DNA from: Rhodanobacter sp. C03
Lineage (GTDB): Bacteria; Pseudomonadota; Gammaproteobacteria; Xanthomonadales; Rhodanobacteraceae
Reading direction: 5' to 3'
DNA: 64,000 bases
Assembly (NCBI RefSeq): GCF_002001175.1
Contig: NZ_MUNT01000005.1
Span: forward strand, 235,577-299,576
Every line of letters begins with the position of its first letter. Positions within the stretch are counted from its first letter, which is position 1. Under the pieces are notes generated by a model that worked only from the letters and a program-made list of their open reading frames with translations, was not told where the DNA came from and ran no database searches. The position numbers and the translations under genes are program-made. Of this stretch, positions 39,816 through 48,254 are shown piece after piece.

Positions 39816-40219
39816 AGCGCTTCTACCTGATCGGCTTCCTGCTGCTGATGGGTTTCGACACCCTCGCGCAGATCAGTTTCAAATACGCCGGCACCCAGGC
39901 GCTCCCCGTCGCGGCCAGCCTCGAATGGGTGTTGCGCGTGTTCAGCCAGCCGTGGGTCTACGGCGCGGTGATCGGCTACGTCGGCGCGTTCTTCACCTGG
40001 ATGGCGCTGCTCAAGCACGCGCCGATCGGCCCCGCCTTCGCCGCCTCGCATCTGGAAGTGGTATCGGTGATGCTGTTGTCGATATGGCTGTTCGACGAAC
40101 AGCTCAACACGGCGCGCGTGCTGGGCGCGATCGCGATCATCGCCGGCATCGTCTGCCTTGGCATGGCCGAGAGTCGCGAACACGTGCCCGAAGCCGAGCC
40201 CGCTCCAGCCGAAGCCTGA
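39812..40219 (+). CDS. half-size SMR/EamA transporter, subunit 2 (ArnE/F-like)
   Basis: A 135-residue, four-helix protein of the same fold as its neighbour. FDTLAQISFKYAG in helix 1 matches the partner's LDTGGQLAFKAAA, and ASHLEVVSVMLLSIWLFDEQLNTARVLGAIAIIAGI forms helices 3 and 4. A hydrophilic tail ends in PAEPAPAEA-type residues. Paired SMR halves encoded together commonly make a lipid-linked-sugar flippase (ArnEF) or a drug exporter. The aminotransferase 20 bases downstream favours the first reading. Confidence 0.85.
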   Translation: MKRFYLIGFLLLMGFDTLAQISFKYAGTQALPVAASLEWVLRVFSQPWVYGAVIGYVGAFFTWMALLKHAPIGPAFAASHLEVVSVMLLSIWLFDEQLNTARVLGAIAIIAGIVCLGMAESREHVPEAEPAPAEA

Positions 40220-40239
40220 GCACCGGTTAAGCTGCGCGC

Positions 40240-41451
40240 ATGCTGCCCCGTCGCCATCACGAACTGCCACCTACCGCCGGCCTGCCACTCAGGTTCGCCG
40301 ACTTGCGACCGGGCGCGGCGACTCTGGCTGCCGACATCGCGGCGCAGCTGTGCGTACCACCGCTGCAACTGGAATGCTCCGGCACCGCCTCACTGTTGAT
40401 CGCGCTGACGGCGCTTCGTGAGCTGCAGCCGCAACGTCGGCGCGTCGTGGTGCCTGCCTACACCTGTCCGCTGGTAGCGATCGCCGTGCAGCAGGCCGGG
40501 CTCGAATTGCAGTTGTGCGACTTGCGCGCCAGCCACTACGACATGGATCCGGCCGCGCTGCGCGCGGCCTGCGACGAACGCACGCTGGCGATCGTCCCCA
40601 CCCATCTGGGCGGCCGTGTAGCCGCCGTCGACGATGCGCTGGCGGTGGCCAACAACGTGGGTGCCTATGTGATCGAGGATGCCGCGCAGGCGCTCGGTGC
40701 ACGCCGCGCGGGCGTCAGCGTTGGGCTCGCTGGCGACATCGGTTTCTTCAGTCTGGCTGCTGGCAAGGGGCTGTCGATCTACGAAGGCGGCCTGCTGCTG
40801 GCGCGCGATCCGAAACTGCAGGAACAGCTCGCGCGCACCGCCGCGCGCATCGTGCCGCACAGTCTCGGCTGGGAATGGAAACGCAGCATCGAACTGCTCG
40901 GCTACGCCGCGTTGTACCGACCACGCGGTTTGCGGCTGGCGTATGGCAACCCCCTGCGCCGTGCCCTGCGTCACGGCGATCCGGTGGCCGCGGTGGGCGA
41001 CGATTTCCCGTTGACGATACCGCTGCACCGCGTCGGTCGCTGGCGCCAGGCAGTCGGCGCACATGCCGCCACGCGTCTGCCAGCATTCCTCGATCAGCTG
41101 TCGGCGCAGGCGCAACGCCGCCTGCCACGATTGCGCCTGATCGACGGCATCGAGGTGCTCGATGATCCAGATGGCGCACATGGCAGCTGGCCGTTCCTGC
41201 TGCTGATGCTGCCCGACCAGCAGCGGCGCGATGCCGCGCTGGCGCAGCTGTGGTCATCCGGCCTGGGCGTCAGCCGTCTATTCATCCACGCGCTGCCCGA
41301 CTACGCCTATCTCGCCGGCGTGGTGCCCGCGCAACATGTGCCTAACGCGCGCGACTTCGCTGCACGCAGCCTCAGCATCAGCAACAGCCTGTGGATGACT
41401 GACGAGGACTTCGAGACGATCTGCCGCGCGCTCGAAGCGGTGCTGGCCTGA
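40240..41451 (+). CDS. DegT/DnrJ/EryC1-type PLP aminotransferase
   Basis: A 403-residue fold-type I PLP enzyme of the sugar-aminotransferase family. The N-terminal ECSGTASLLIAL and VVVPAYTCPLVAIAV match the cofactor-phosphate motifs, Asp147 in VIEDAAQALGA contacts the pyridine N, and Lys176 in FSLAAGKGLSIYEGG is the PLP Schiff-base residue. Family members aminate keto-sugars, but some act on other carbonyls. It is convergent with, and abuts, the arginase-like gene (1 base apart). Confidence 0.87.
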   Translation: MLPRRHHELPPTAGLPLRFADLRPGAATLAADIAAQLCVPPLQLECSGTASLLIALTALRELQPQRRRVVVPAYTCPLVAIAVQQAGLELQLCDLRASHYDMDPAALRAACDERTLAIVPTHLGGRVAAVDDALAVANNVGAYVIEDAAQALGARRAGVSVGLAGDIGFFSLAAGKGLSIYEGGLLLARDPKLQEQLARTAARIVPHSLGWEWKRSIELLGYAALYRPRGLRLAYGNPLRRALRHGDPVAAVGDDFPLTIPLHRVGRWRQAVGAHAATRLPAFLDQLSAQAQRRLPRLRLIDGIEVLDDPDGAHGSWPFLLLMLPDQQRRDAALAQLWSSGLGVSRLFIHALPDYAYLAGVVPAQHVPNARDFAARSLSISNSLWMTDEDFETICRALEAVLA

Positions 41452-41452
41452 G

Positions 41453-42334
41453 TCAGCCTGACCTTGCTGAAATCGCCGTGAGCAACTGCAAGTTCAACGC
41501 ATGCTGCTGCGCCTGCCAGCCGGCCAGTTGCGCCGGATCGATTTCGGGCTGCTCGTCCATCGCCGACAGCCGGCGTTTCCACCAGCTCTGGTAGCGGTAA
41601 TGCGAGACCTCGCCGTTGATGTCGCTGCCGACCAGGCCGTGGCGGAGGCTGTCGATCAAGGCCAGCGCATGATCGGTCAGCAGTCGGCCCTGATCCCAGT
41701 TGGTATGCGCCACCTCGGGTGAGAACGCATCCTTGTCGATCGACAAATAGCTCGGCGCCGTCTGGTTGCGCTGCACTTCGACGAACGCATCGACCATCGC
41801 CTCTGGCGTGTCGAAACCACGGAACGCATGCGCCAGCCCTAGCCGGCGCGACCAGCCGGTATCCACGCCGATGCTCCAGTAACTCAGCTTGCCGCGACGC
41901 AACGGCGTGAGGTAGTTCTCCCACGCATGACCAGCGCCGATATCGGCCGAGGTGATGCCGAGCACATGCACATGACTGACCTGCGGCAGCATCGCTACCC
42001 GACGCACCCACGAACCGCAATGCACGCCGAACGGAAAGCGCATGTTGTCCGGATGGTTGTCCAGCACCACGACCTGCATCGGCGTGCGCGGCTGCAGGCG
42101 TTCAATCAGCGGCCAGCTCAAATGATGGAAGTCGCCGCTACCCATGAACACGGTGCCGTATTCAGCCGGCAGCAACTCGTCCAGCATCGTGCGGAAACGC
42201 CGCATCGTCGCCAGAGAGCAGCCGAAGCGGATCGATTCCTGCCAGTGCGCCAGCGGCAACACCAGCCGGTCAGCCAGCGGCCCGACCGACTGGTCGATGT
42301 CGAGTACGACGGGCCGGTTCGCCAGGTTATTCAT
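41453..42334 (-). CDS. arginase/deacetylase-fold metal hydrolase-like protein (UPF0489-like)
   Basis: A 293-residue protein of unknown function. The three metal-site motifs of the arginase superfamily are present in modified form: GSGDFHH at 65-71 (arginase GGDH), LDNHPDN at 91-97 (DAHxD) and LSIDKDAF at 198-204 (SxDxD). These would bind a binuclear metal centre that cleaves C-N bonds, as in agmatinases, deacetylases and polyamine amidohydrolases. Substrate unknown. The start at 42334 overlaps the FemAB-like gene by 8 bases; the longer open frame is rejected because it lies in that gene. Confidence 0.75.
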   Translation of the reverse strand: MNNLANRPVVLDIDQSVGPLADRLVLPLAHWQESIRFGCSLATMRRFRTMLDELLPAEYGTVFMGSGDFHHLSWPLIERLQPRTPMQVVVLDNHPDNMRFPFGVHCGSWVRRVAMLPQVSHVHVLGITSADIGAGHAWENYLTPLRRGKLSYWSIGVDTGWSRRLGLAHAFRGFDTPEAMVDAFVEVQRNQTAPSYLSIDKDAFSPEVAHTNWDQGRLLTDHALALIDSLRHGLVGSDINGEVSHYRYQSWWKRRLSAMDEQPEIDPAQLAGWQAQQHALNLQLLTAISARSG

Positions 42335-43397
42335 CGGTAGCCTCCGTGGCCGCCTGCCAGCTGCGATCACTTTCGAAATGACTGCCGAGTCGGCGCAGCA
42401 ACGCGCGCAGCAGCGGATTGCGGGCATATACCGCGTGTCGGGTAAAGGTCATGCTGGCACCGAGGAAGGATTTGACTTCGGGATCGGTCCAGCCGGCCAC
42501 GTAATGGCTCAAGCCATGCTGCTGCGCGTAGTCGAGATTGTGCATCCAGCTGACGAAGTACAGGTTGTGCTCGCGCGCCTGCGGATAGGCGAAGCCGACG
42601 TACTTGTCGATCAGCTTGCCGCCATGTTCGTAGCAGAGGTTCCATCCGATCATATGCCCGGCATGCCGGTAGACGAATACCACGCCGTTGCTGCCACCCT
42701 CCTGCAGTACCTCGCGGAAGAACGCTGCGCTCAAACGGTCGAAGTGGACCTCGCTCTGCGCGTACACGTTGTCGAACAGCGTATAGAACTCGGCCAAATT
42801 CGCCGCATCGTTGAAACGCGCATCACCGGTGGGTACTGCCTCGATCTCGAGATCGGCACGCGAACGCAGCTTGCGCCGGATATTTTTCCGCCGGCCGGAC
42901 GACAGCCGCGCGAGATACTCGTCGCCCGAGGCGAAGTCGATCGGCACCCAAGCCAGCGCCTGCCCTTCCAGCAACACATAGCCTTCACGTTCACAGGCCC
43001 GAGCGAATTCGCGCGCATACGCGTTGTCGGCATCGCTGAGCAGCGGCGAATCCTGTGCGATGTCCTTGACGATCATCAGCTTGCATTCACGCCCGTATGT
43101 CGCCTTCAGCCCCTGCGCCAATGCGGCTGGCGTCGCGCCCAACGGCAGCGGCGCGTACTCGGACACGGTAGTCCCGGCAAAGCGTGTGCGCCAGCGCAGC
43201 AGGCGCCCCCACAGGCGATACAGCGGCAAATGCGTCACCCGGCGGCGCAGCGCATCATCCGCCGTGGTCAGCAGATCAAACGGCGCCACGAAACTAGGCA
43301 TGCCTTGCGGCGACAGCTGAACGGTGAAGCCGATCGGCGGCTGCGCCATGAAATGCGCCAGCAGTGCGTCCGGTTCCAGTTGTGAAATGAAAGGCAT
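42327..43397 (-). CDS. FemAB-like GNAT acyltransferase
   Basis: A 356-residue protein of the FemAB/Acetyltransf_6-like group. The conserved basic segment SSGRRKNIRRKLR (about 186-198), the EVHFDRLSAAFF block and the closing GSNGVVFVYRHAGHMIGWNLCYEHGGKLIDKYVG region match GNAT-like aminoacyl or acyl transferases of this superfamily. Such enzymes join an amino acid or acyl chain to an amine. It is divergent from the acyl carrier protein gene, which is 68 bases away, so the two could share a regulatory region. The donor may be the acyl-ACP made next door (inference). Confidence 0.8.
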   Translation of the reverse strand: MPFISQLEPDALLAHFMAQPPIGFTVQLSPQGMPSFVAPFDLLTTADDALRRRVTHLPLYRLWGRLLRWRTRFAGTTVSEYAPLPLGATPAALAQGLKATYGRECKLMIVKDIAQDSPLLSDADNAYAREFARACEREGYVLLEGQALAWVPIDFASGDEYLARLSSGRRKNIRRKLRSRADLEIEAVPTGDARFNDAANLAEFYTLFDNVYAQSEVHFDRLSAAFFREVLQEGGSNGVVFVYRHAGHMIGWNLCYEHGGKLIDKYVGFAYPQAREHNLYFVSWMHNLDYAQQHGLSHYVAGWTDPEVKSFLGASMTFTRHAVYARNPLLRALLRRLGSHFESDRSWQAATEATDE

Positions 43398-43465
43398 GAG
43401 TAAGCCAATTTGCCTAGACTGGTGAGTATGTAAAACTGTCGTGTGCAGCCAGGAGCCTACTCGTC

Positions 43466-43738
43466 ATGACCGATACGACCCAGCAACAGGTTTTCGACAT
43501 CATCGCCAAGCAGGCCAAGATCGACGTGGCCATCATCAAGCCCGAGTCCACCTTGAAGGATCTGGGTATCGCCTCGCTGGAGGCGATCGAACTGATCTTC
43601 GACATTGAAGAGCACTTCAACATCACCTTCCCCGACCAGCAGGGCGCGAACTTCGACAGCGATACAGTGCAGAGCTTGGTCGACGCGGTGCAGAAGGCGC
43701 TGGACGAAAAAGCCGCCGCGGGCGAAGGATCGAAGTAA
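43466..43738 (+). CDS. dedicated acyl carrier protein (non-canonical ASL motif)
   Basis: A 90-residue ACP. The helix-2 phosphopantetheine site has Ser37 (DLGIASLEAIELIFDIEEHF), but the residue before it is Ala instead of the canonical Asp of DSL. The rest of the helix-II acidic surface (E39, E42, D46, E48, E49) is intact and the Ala/Gly/Lys-rich tail is unusual. It is translationally coupled to the beta-ketoacyl synthase gene (TAATG overlap of one base). Acting as carrier for a synthase-specific acyl chain is inferred. Confidence 0.87.
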   Translation: MTDTTQQQVFDIIAKQAKIDVAIIKPESTLKDLGIASLEAIELIFDIEEHFNITFPDQQGANFDSDTVQSLVDAVQKALDEKAAAGEGSK

Positions 43739-44970
43739 TGTCGACTGTTTCCATGCGTCGCGTGGTGATCACCGGCATGGGTGCGATCAGTCCGCTCGGC
43801 GTCGGTGCGGAGGCGCTGTGGCAAGGCCTGCGCGAAGGTCGCAGTGCGATCGGCCCGCTGCGCCATCCGGATGCCGAGCGCCTGCGCGTGAAGATTGCCG
43901 CGCAGGTGCCGGATAGTTTCGACCCGACCGCGAATATTGAAGAACGCACCCTGATCATGCTCGACCGCACCTCCGAATTCGCGCTGCATGCGGCACGTGA
44001 GGCGATCGCACAATCCGGGCTGGACTTCAGCCAGAACGAACTTGGCGTGCGCACGGCGGTGGTAGTCGGCACCGGCGTCGGCGGTGAAAACACCCAGGAC
44101 GAACAGAGCAAGCGGCTGTACGGGGAGAACTCCCCGCGTGCGCATCCGTTGACCATCGTGCGGGTGATGACGAATGCATCGGCCAGCCAGATCAGCATCG
44201 CCTACGGCCTGCGCGGACCGACCTTTGCCGTCTCCAGCGCCTGCGCCTCGGCGAACCACGCCATCATCCAGGCGGCGCAGATGATCCGCTATGGTCTGGC
44301 CGATGTCGCCATTACCGGCGGCACTGAAGCCTGCCTGACCTATGGCGCCTTGCGCGCATGGGAAGCGATGCGCGTGCTGGCCGACGATACCTGCCGCCCC
44401 TTCAGCATCAATCGTCGCGGACTTGTGCTCGGTGAGGGTGCCGGTATCTTCGTGCTGGAATCGATGGAACACGCGCAGGCGCGCGGCGCCACCATCCTGG
44501 CCGAACTGGCCGGCGTTGGCATGACCGCGGATGCCACCGACATCGTGATGCCGAGCGCGGAAGGCTCTTCCGCGGCGATGAGCCAGGCGCTGGCCGATGC
44601 CGGCCTCGCTCCGCAAGATGTCGACTACATCAACGCCCACGGCACCGGCACGCAAGCCAACGACGTCACCGAGACCAAAGCGATCCGCCTCGCGTTCGGC
44701 ACGCATGCCGATCGCCTCGCGGTGTCCTCGACCAAGTCGATGCATGGCCATGCGCTGGGCGCTTCCGGCGCGCTGGAGCTGGTGGCCGTGGTCGGCGCCT
44801 TGCGCGACAGCGTGGTGCCGCCCACTGCGAACCTGGACAAGGTCGACCCGGCCTGCGATCTGGACTATGTGCCGAACGTCGCTCGCGAGATGCCGGTGCG
44901 CGCCGCACTGACCAACTCGTTCGCGTTCGGCGGGCTCAACGCAGTACTGGCGCTCAAGCGCGCGCCGTAA
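43738..44970 (+). CDS. beta-ketoacyl-ACP synthase II-like (FabF family)
   Basis: A 410-residue condensing enzyme with an intact catalytic triad: Cys169 in VSSACASANHAI, His301 in YINAHGTGT and His338 in STKSMHGHALGASG. The gatekeeper region around 200-240 and the closing NSFAFGGLNAVLAL are also standard. It extends an acyl chain on ACP by a malonyl unit, decarboxylatively. The ACP partner is immediately upstream. No dehydratase or reductase is encoded nearby, so it may form a beta-keto or branched product for a later step. Confidence 0.92.
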   Translation: MSTVSMRRVVITGMGAISPLGVGAEALWQGLREGRSAIGPLRHPDAERLRVKIAAQVPDSFDPTANIEERTLIMLDRTSEFALHAAREAIAQSGLDFSQNELGVRTAVVVGTGVGGENTQDEQSKRLYGENSPRAHPLTIVRVMTNASASQISIAYGLRGPTFAVSSACASANHAIIQAAQMIRYGLADVAITGGTEACLTYGALRAWEAMRVLADDTCRPFSINRRGLVLGEGAGIFVLESMEHAQARGATILAELAGVGMTADATDIVMPSAEGSSAAMSQALADAGLAPQDVDYINAHGTGTQANDVTETKAIRLAFGTHADRLAVSSTKSMHGHALGASGALELVAVVGALRDSVVPPTANLDKVDPACDLDYVPNVAREMPVRAALTNSFAFGGLNAVLALKRAP

Positions 44971-44993
44971 CGACGTTTCGCCCGGCAACAAAC

Positions 44994-45027
44994 AAAAGAA
45001 CCCGGCGAGCGATCGCCGGGTTCTTTT
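44994..45027. terminator. bidirectional terminator between the beta-ketoacyl synthase and aminotransferase genes
   Basis: A 15-bp perfect inverted repeat (arms 44994-45008 and 45013-45027) with a GCGA loop. The A-run on the left and T-run on the right let it work on both strands, closing two convergent genes. Confidence 0.93.
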
Positions 45028-45056
45028 TGCGCGTGATGATCCACGCGCGGCCAAGC

Positions 45057-46457
45057 TCAGCCCTTCTTGGCTTTGGTCAGCAGCTGGTCGAGCAGCGACA
45101 TCGCCAGGTCGATCTCTTCGTGCGTGATGTCCAGCGACGGCGCGAACGTGATCACGTTCTTGTACCAGCCGCCCACGTCCAGCACGAGGCCGATCTTCTT
45201 GCCGTTGTGCTCGAGGTCACCGGCCAGGCCGATGTCGACCATCTTGTCGAGCAGCTCCTTGTTCGGCGTGAAGCCGTCGTCGGTGCAGATCTCGGCGCGC
45301 AGCGCGAGGCCGAGGCCATCGACGTCGCCGATTTCCTTGTGCTTCTTCTGCAGGTCACGCAAGCCTTCGAGGAAATGCGCGCCCTTCTTCGGCACCGTGG
45401 TCTCGTAGTCCAGCTCGTAACCCATCTTGATCACTTCCAGACCCAGCGCGGTGCCGAGCGGGTTGGAGTTGAAGGTGGAATGGGTCGAGCCCGGCGGGAA
45501 CACCGTCGGATTGATCAGCTCTTCGCGCGCCCACAGACCGGACAGCGGATTCAGGCCATTGGTCAGTGCCTTGCCGAACACCACGATGTCCGGCGTCACG
45601 CCGAAATTCTCGATCGACCACAGCTTGCCGGTGCGCCAGAAACCCATCTGGATTTCGTCGGACACCATCAGGATGCCGTACTTGTCGAGCACCTTCTTCA
45701 GGCCCTTGAAGAATCCCGGTGGCGGGATCACGTAACCGCCGGTACCCTGGATCGGCTCGACGTAGAACGCGGCGTATTCGCACTGGTTCGTCTTCGGGTC
45801 CCACACGCCGTTGTATTCGGTCTCGAACAGGCGCTCGAACTGGCGCACGCAGCTGTCGGAATACTCTTCCGGCGTCATGCCCTTCGGGCGACGGAACGGA
45901 TACGGGAACGGCAGGAACATCGCGCGCTCGCCGAAATGGCCGAAGCGGCGGCGATAGCGATAGCTCGACGTGATCGACGAGGCGCCCAGCGTGCGGCCGT
46001 GATAACCACCCTCGAACGCGAACATCAGGCTCTTGCCGTTGCAGGCGTTGCGCACGATCTTCAGCGAATCCTCGATCGCCTGCGCACCACCGACATTGAA
46101 ATGCACGCGGCCGTCGAGGCCAAACTTCTTCTTCGCATCCAGCGCCACGGTCTTGGCCAGCTCGATACGGGTCTGGTGCAGGTACTGGCTGGCGACCTGC
46201 GGCAAGCGGTCGATCTGATCCTTCAGCACGTTGTTGAGGCGCTGGTTGCCATAGCCGAAGTTGACCGCCGAGTACCACATCTGCAGATCGAGGAACGGCG
46301 TGCCGGCGGTATCGAACATGTAGCTGCCTTCGCCGTGACGGAAGATTTTCGGCGGGTCTACATAATGCACGGTGTCACCGAACGAGCTGTACTTGGCCTC
46401 GTCGGCGAGCAGCTGCGCGTCGTCGATGAAACCGGCGGCGGTCTTGTCGATTTTCAT
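45057..46457 (-). CDS. class III (ornithine/GABA-type) aminotransferase
   Basis: A 466-residue PLP-dependent omega-type aminotransferase. The PLP Lys296 lies in VVFGKALTNG, Asp267 in MVSDEIQMG, and phosphate contact residues in HFNVGGAQAIEDSLKIVRNA and GGYHGRTLGAS. Family members move an amino group from ornithine, lysine, 4-aminobutyrate or similar. The size and motifs are normal. It is preceded by the HAD phosphatase, 55 bases upstream on the same strand. A link to the amino-lipid cluster is contextual only; the two genes could also be a separate unit. Confidence 0.9.
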   Translation of the reverse strand: MKIDKTAAGFIDDAQLLADEAKYSSFGDTVHYVDPPKIFRHGEGSYMFDTAGTPFLDLQMWYSAVNFGYGNQRLNNVLKDQIDRLPQVASQYLHQTRIELAKTVALDAKKKFGLDGRVHFNVGGAQAIEDSLKIVRNACNGKSLMFAFEGGYHGRTLGASSITSSYRYRRRFGHFGERAMFLPFPYPFRRPKGMTPEEYSDSCVRQFERLFETEYNGVWDPKTNQCEYAAFYVEPIQGTGGYVIPPPGFFKGLKKVLDKYGILMVSDEIQMGFWRTGKLWSIENFGVTPDIVVFGKALTNGLNPLSGLWAREELINPTVFPPGSTHSTFNSNPLGTALGLEVIKMGYELDYETTVPKKGAHFLEGLRDLQKKHKEIGDVDGLGLALRAEICTDDGFTPNKELLDKMVDIGLAGDLEHNGKKIGLVLDVGGWYKNVITFAPSLDITHEEIDLAMSLLDQLLTKAKKG

Positions 46458-46512
46458 GGGGAATGATCCGGAATGATTCGGGGGTGTCGGAAGAATGTAG
46501 CGTGCGGCGCGA

Positions 46513-47214
46513 TCAGGAAACTGCGCGCACCGGCTCGTGATGCCAATGGCTGGCCAGGCTGCCGTCGAGCAGCTTCGGCAGGAACTCCAGCGCATCCTCG
46601 AAACCAGTGATCGGCACGTAGTCGATGCCGGTCGCACGGCAATGCTCGATCAGGCGATGCTTGGCAAACACGAAATCGACGCGATCGGCGGCGCAGAAAT
46701 CCGAAGCGCCGTCGCCGATCAGCAGGGTCTTCGCACCGGTCGTGCGGGCCTGCGCCACGCAGGCGCACTTGCAGGTACCGCTGCGGCAACCCTCGGCCTG
46801 GAACGGCGATGTCAGCTGCCACTGCTTCGGCGGCTCCGCCGGTGACAGGTGGTTCGCCGCCAGCGGAAGCGTATCCAGTCCGTAGCGGCCGAGAATCTTG
46901 TGGATCGCGTAATCGAGACCGTCGCTGACCACGCGGATCGGCACGTTCAGTTCGCGCGCCTTCGCCACGAAACCCGGAAACGCGTGGTCGATCCACAGCT
47001 CGCCCAGATGCGCATCGAGTTCCGCGCGAGTCATCTGCAGCAGCTCGACCTGGCCGGACATGCACTCGCGCGAGCCGATACGGCCGGCGCGCCAGTCCTG
47101 CTCCAGCACTTCCCACCCGGGACGACCGAAACGGTCGAGCAGGGAGTCGATCACGTCTTCGACAGAGATGGTGCCGTCGAAATCACACAGGATGGTCCAG
47201 CCAGACACGGACAT
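46513..47214 (-). CDS. HAD-IB family phosphatase (MtnX-like)
   Basis: A 233-residue phosphohydrolase. Motif I is CDFDGT (Asp11 nucleophile, Asp13 acid/base), motif II VVSDG, motif III/IV Lys and LLIGDGASDFCAA. The cap carries a cluster of four cysteines at 143, 148, 150 and 152 (CRSGTCKCAC), probably metal-binding or disulfide. This cysteine cluster resembles MtnX-like phosphatases but the substrate here is unknown. It may remove a phosphate from an aminated or acylated product in the neighbouring pathway. Confidence 0.85.
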   Translation of the reverse strand: MSVSGWTILCDFDGTISVEDVIDSLLDRFGRPGWEVLEQDWRAGRIGSRECMSGQVELLQMTRAELDAHLGELWIDHAFPGFVAKARELNVPIRVVSDGLDYAIHKILGRYGLDTLPLAANHLSPAEPPKQWQLTSPFQAEGCRSGTCKCACVAQARTTGAKTLLIGDGASDFCAADRVDFVFAKHRLIEHCRATGIDYVPITGFEDALEFLPKLLDGSLASHWHHEPVRAVS

Positions 47215-47354
47215 CGGGAACTCACGCTAATAACGATACCGCACAGGGTAGAAACCCTGCCTTTCGGCGCCCTTTCCCCTTTCCTAACAAATGCTGAGCA
47301 AAAACCCACCGCTGCGCCCCCATTCAGGGCCGCAGGCCCTATGCTGCCGCCCCC

Positions 47355-48152
47355 ATGAGTTCTACGCCCCGGCATTCCTCCCCCTTTCGTCGATCCTTGC
47401 TGCTGACCAGCCTGCTGGCATGCCTGCTGTGGGCACAGGCCAGCCTGGCCGATATCGACCCAAACATCCTGGCTGGCGGCGTCGGCATGGAATACCTGCC
47501 CAGCTGGCCCGGAGCGAAAACCTCGCGCAGCCAGCCAATACCCTACGTTGACATCGAGATCCCCAACCGGATCAGCCTGTCGACCCTGGACGGCCTCCAG
47601 GTCGACCTGCTCGGCGGCAAGGTGTTGCATGGCGGCCTCTACGGCGACTATCAGTGGGGCCGCGACAGCGATGACCTCGGCGTATTGCGCAACAAGATCG
47701 CCCCGCTATCGCCACGCCTCACCATGGGCGGCTATCTGGAATGGCAGCTCAGCAAGAATATCGATGTCGGCACCAATCTCAGCCACGACACCAGCGGCGC
47801 CGGCGCTTATCTCAATGTCTATGCCGAGTGGGATCTGCCCAAGGTATGGCTGCTGCAGCATTCCGTCGAACTGCACTGGCAGGCGATGAATGCGCACGCG
47901 ATGAACCGCTTCTTCGGCATCAGTCCGGCTCAGGCCAGCGTGCTCAACGTGCCTGCCTGGCACCCTGGCACTGGCAGCCAGCTCGCCTCGCTGGAATACG
48001 ACCTGTTCGTGCCGACCAGCCAGCACACCGGTTTCGCGGTGGCGCTGGTGTATGGACGACTGCTCGGCGATGCCGGTGACAGTCCCCTGGTGACGCAGTT
48101 CGGTTCGCGAACGCAGTTGTCGGAATCGCTGGCGTTTATCTATCACCTTTGA
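47355..48152 (+). CDS. MipA/OmpV-family outer-membrane protein
   Basis: A 265-residue exported beta-barrel protein. It has a signal peptide (residues 1-32, ending AQASLA-D), followed by amphipathic strands. GGVGMEYLPSWPGAKTS resembles the MipA opening (GxGxxxxPxYxGS), and the chain ends in an aromatic-x-Leu (FIYHL). MipA scaffolds murein enzymes in E. coli, and OmpV-like proteins elsewhere are porins. It is divergent from the HAD gene; the 140-base gap contains a 6-base hairpin (CAGGGT/ACCCTG, 47244-47259). Confidence 0.83.
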   Translation: MSSTPRHSSPFRRSLLLTSLLACLLWAQASLADIDPNILAGGVGMEYLPSWPGAKTSRSQPIPYVDIEIPNRISLSTLDGLQVDLLGGKVLHGGLYGDYQWGRDSDDLGVLRNKIAPLSPRLTMGGYLEWQLSKNIDVGTNLSHDTSGAGAYLNVYAEWDLPKVWLLQHSVELHWQAMNAHAMNRFFGISPAQASVLNVPAWHPGTGSQLASLEYDLFVPTSQHTGFAVALVYGRLLGDAGDSPLVTQFGSRTQLSESLAFIYHL

Positions 48153-48254
48153 GGGTGGACGCTCGCCTGGGTCAGCGCGCCGGATGTTGCGCAGCCACGG
48201 CGGTCTGAGCGATACACTGGCGCTTGGTTCAAGTCCCCAGGCCAAGGAATCGAT

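Noticed and set aside
43466..44970. ACP plus condensing enzyme as a sphingolipid pathway (serine palmitoyltransferase route)
   Set aside because: No alpha-oxoamine synthase is present. Both PLP enzymes in the cluster are aminotransferase types, and no ceramide-type reductase is visible.
47244..47259. Six-base hairpin in the divergent gap between the HAD and MipA genes as an operator
   Set aside because: Arms too short to be meaningful in a single sequence; no second copy found.
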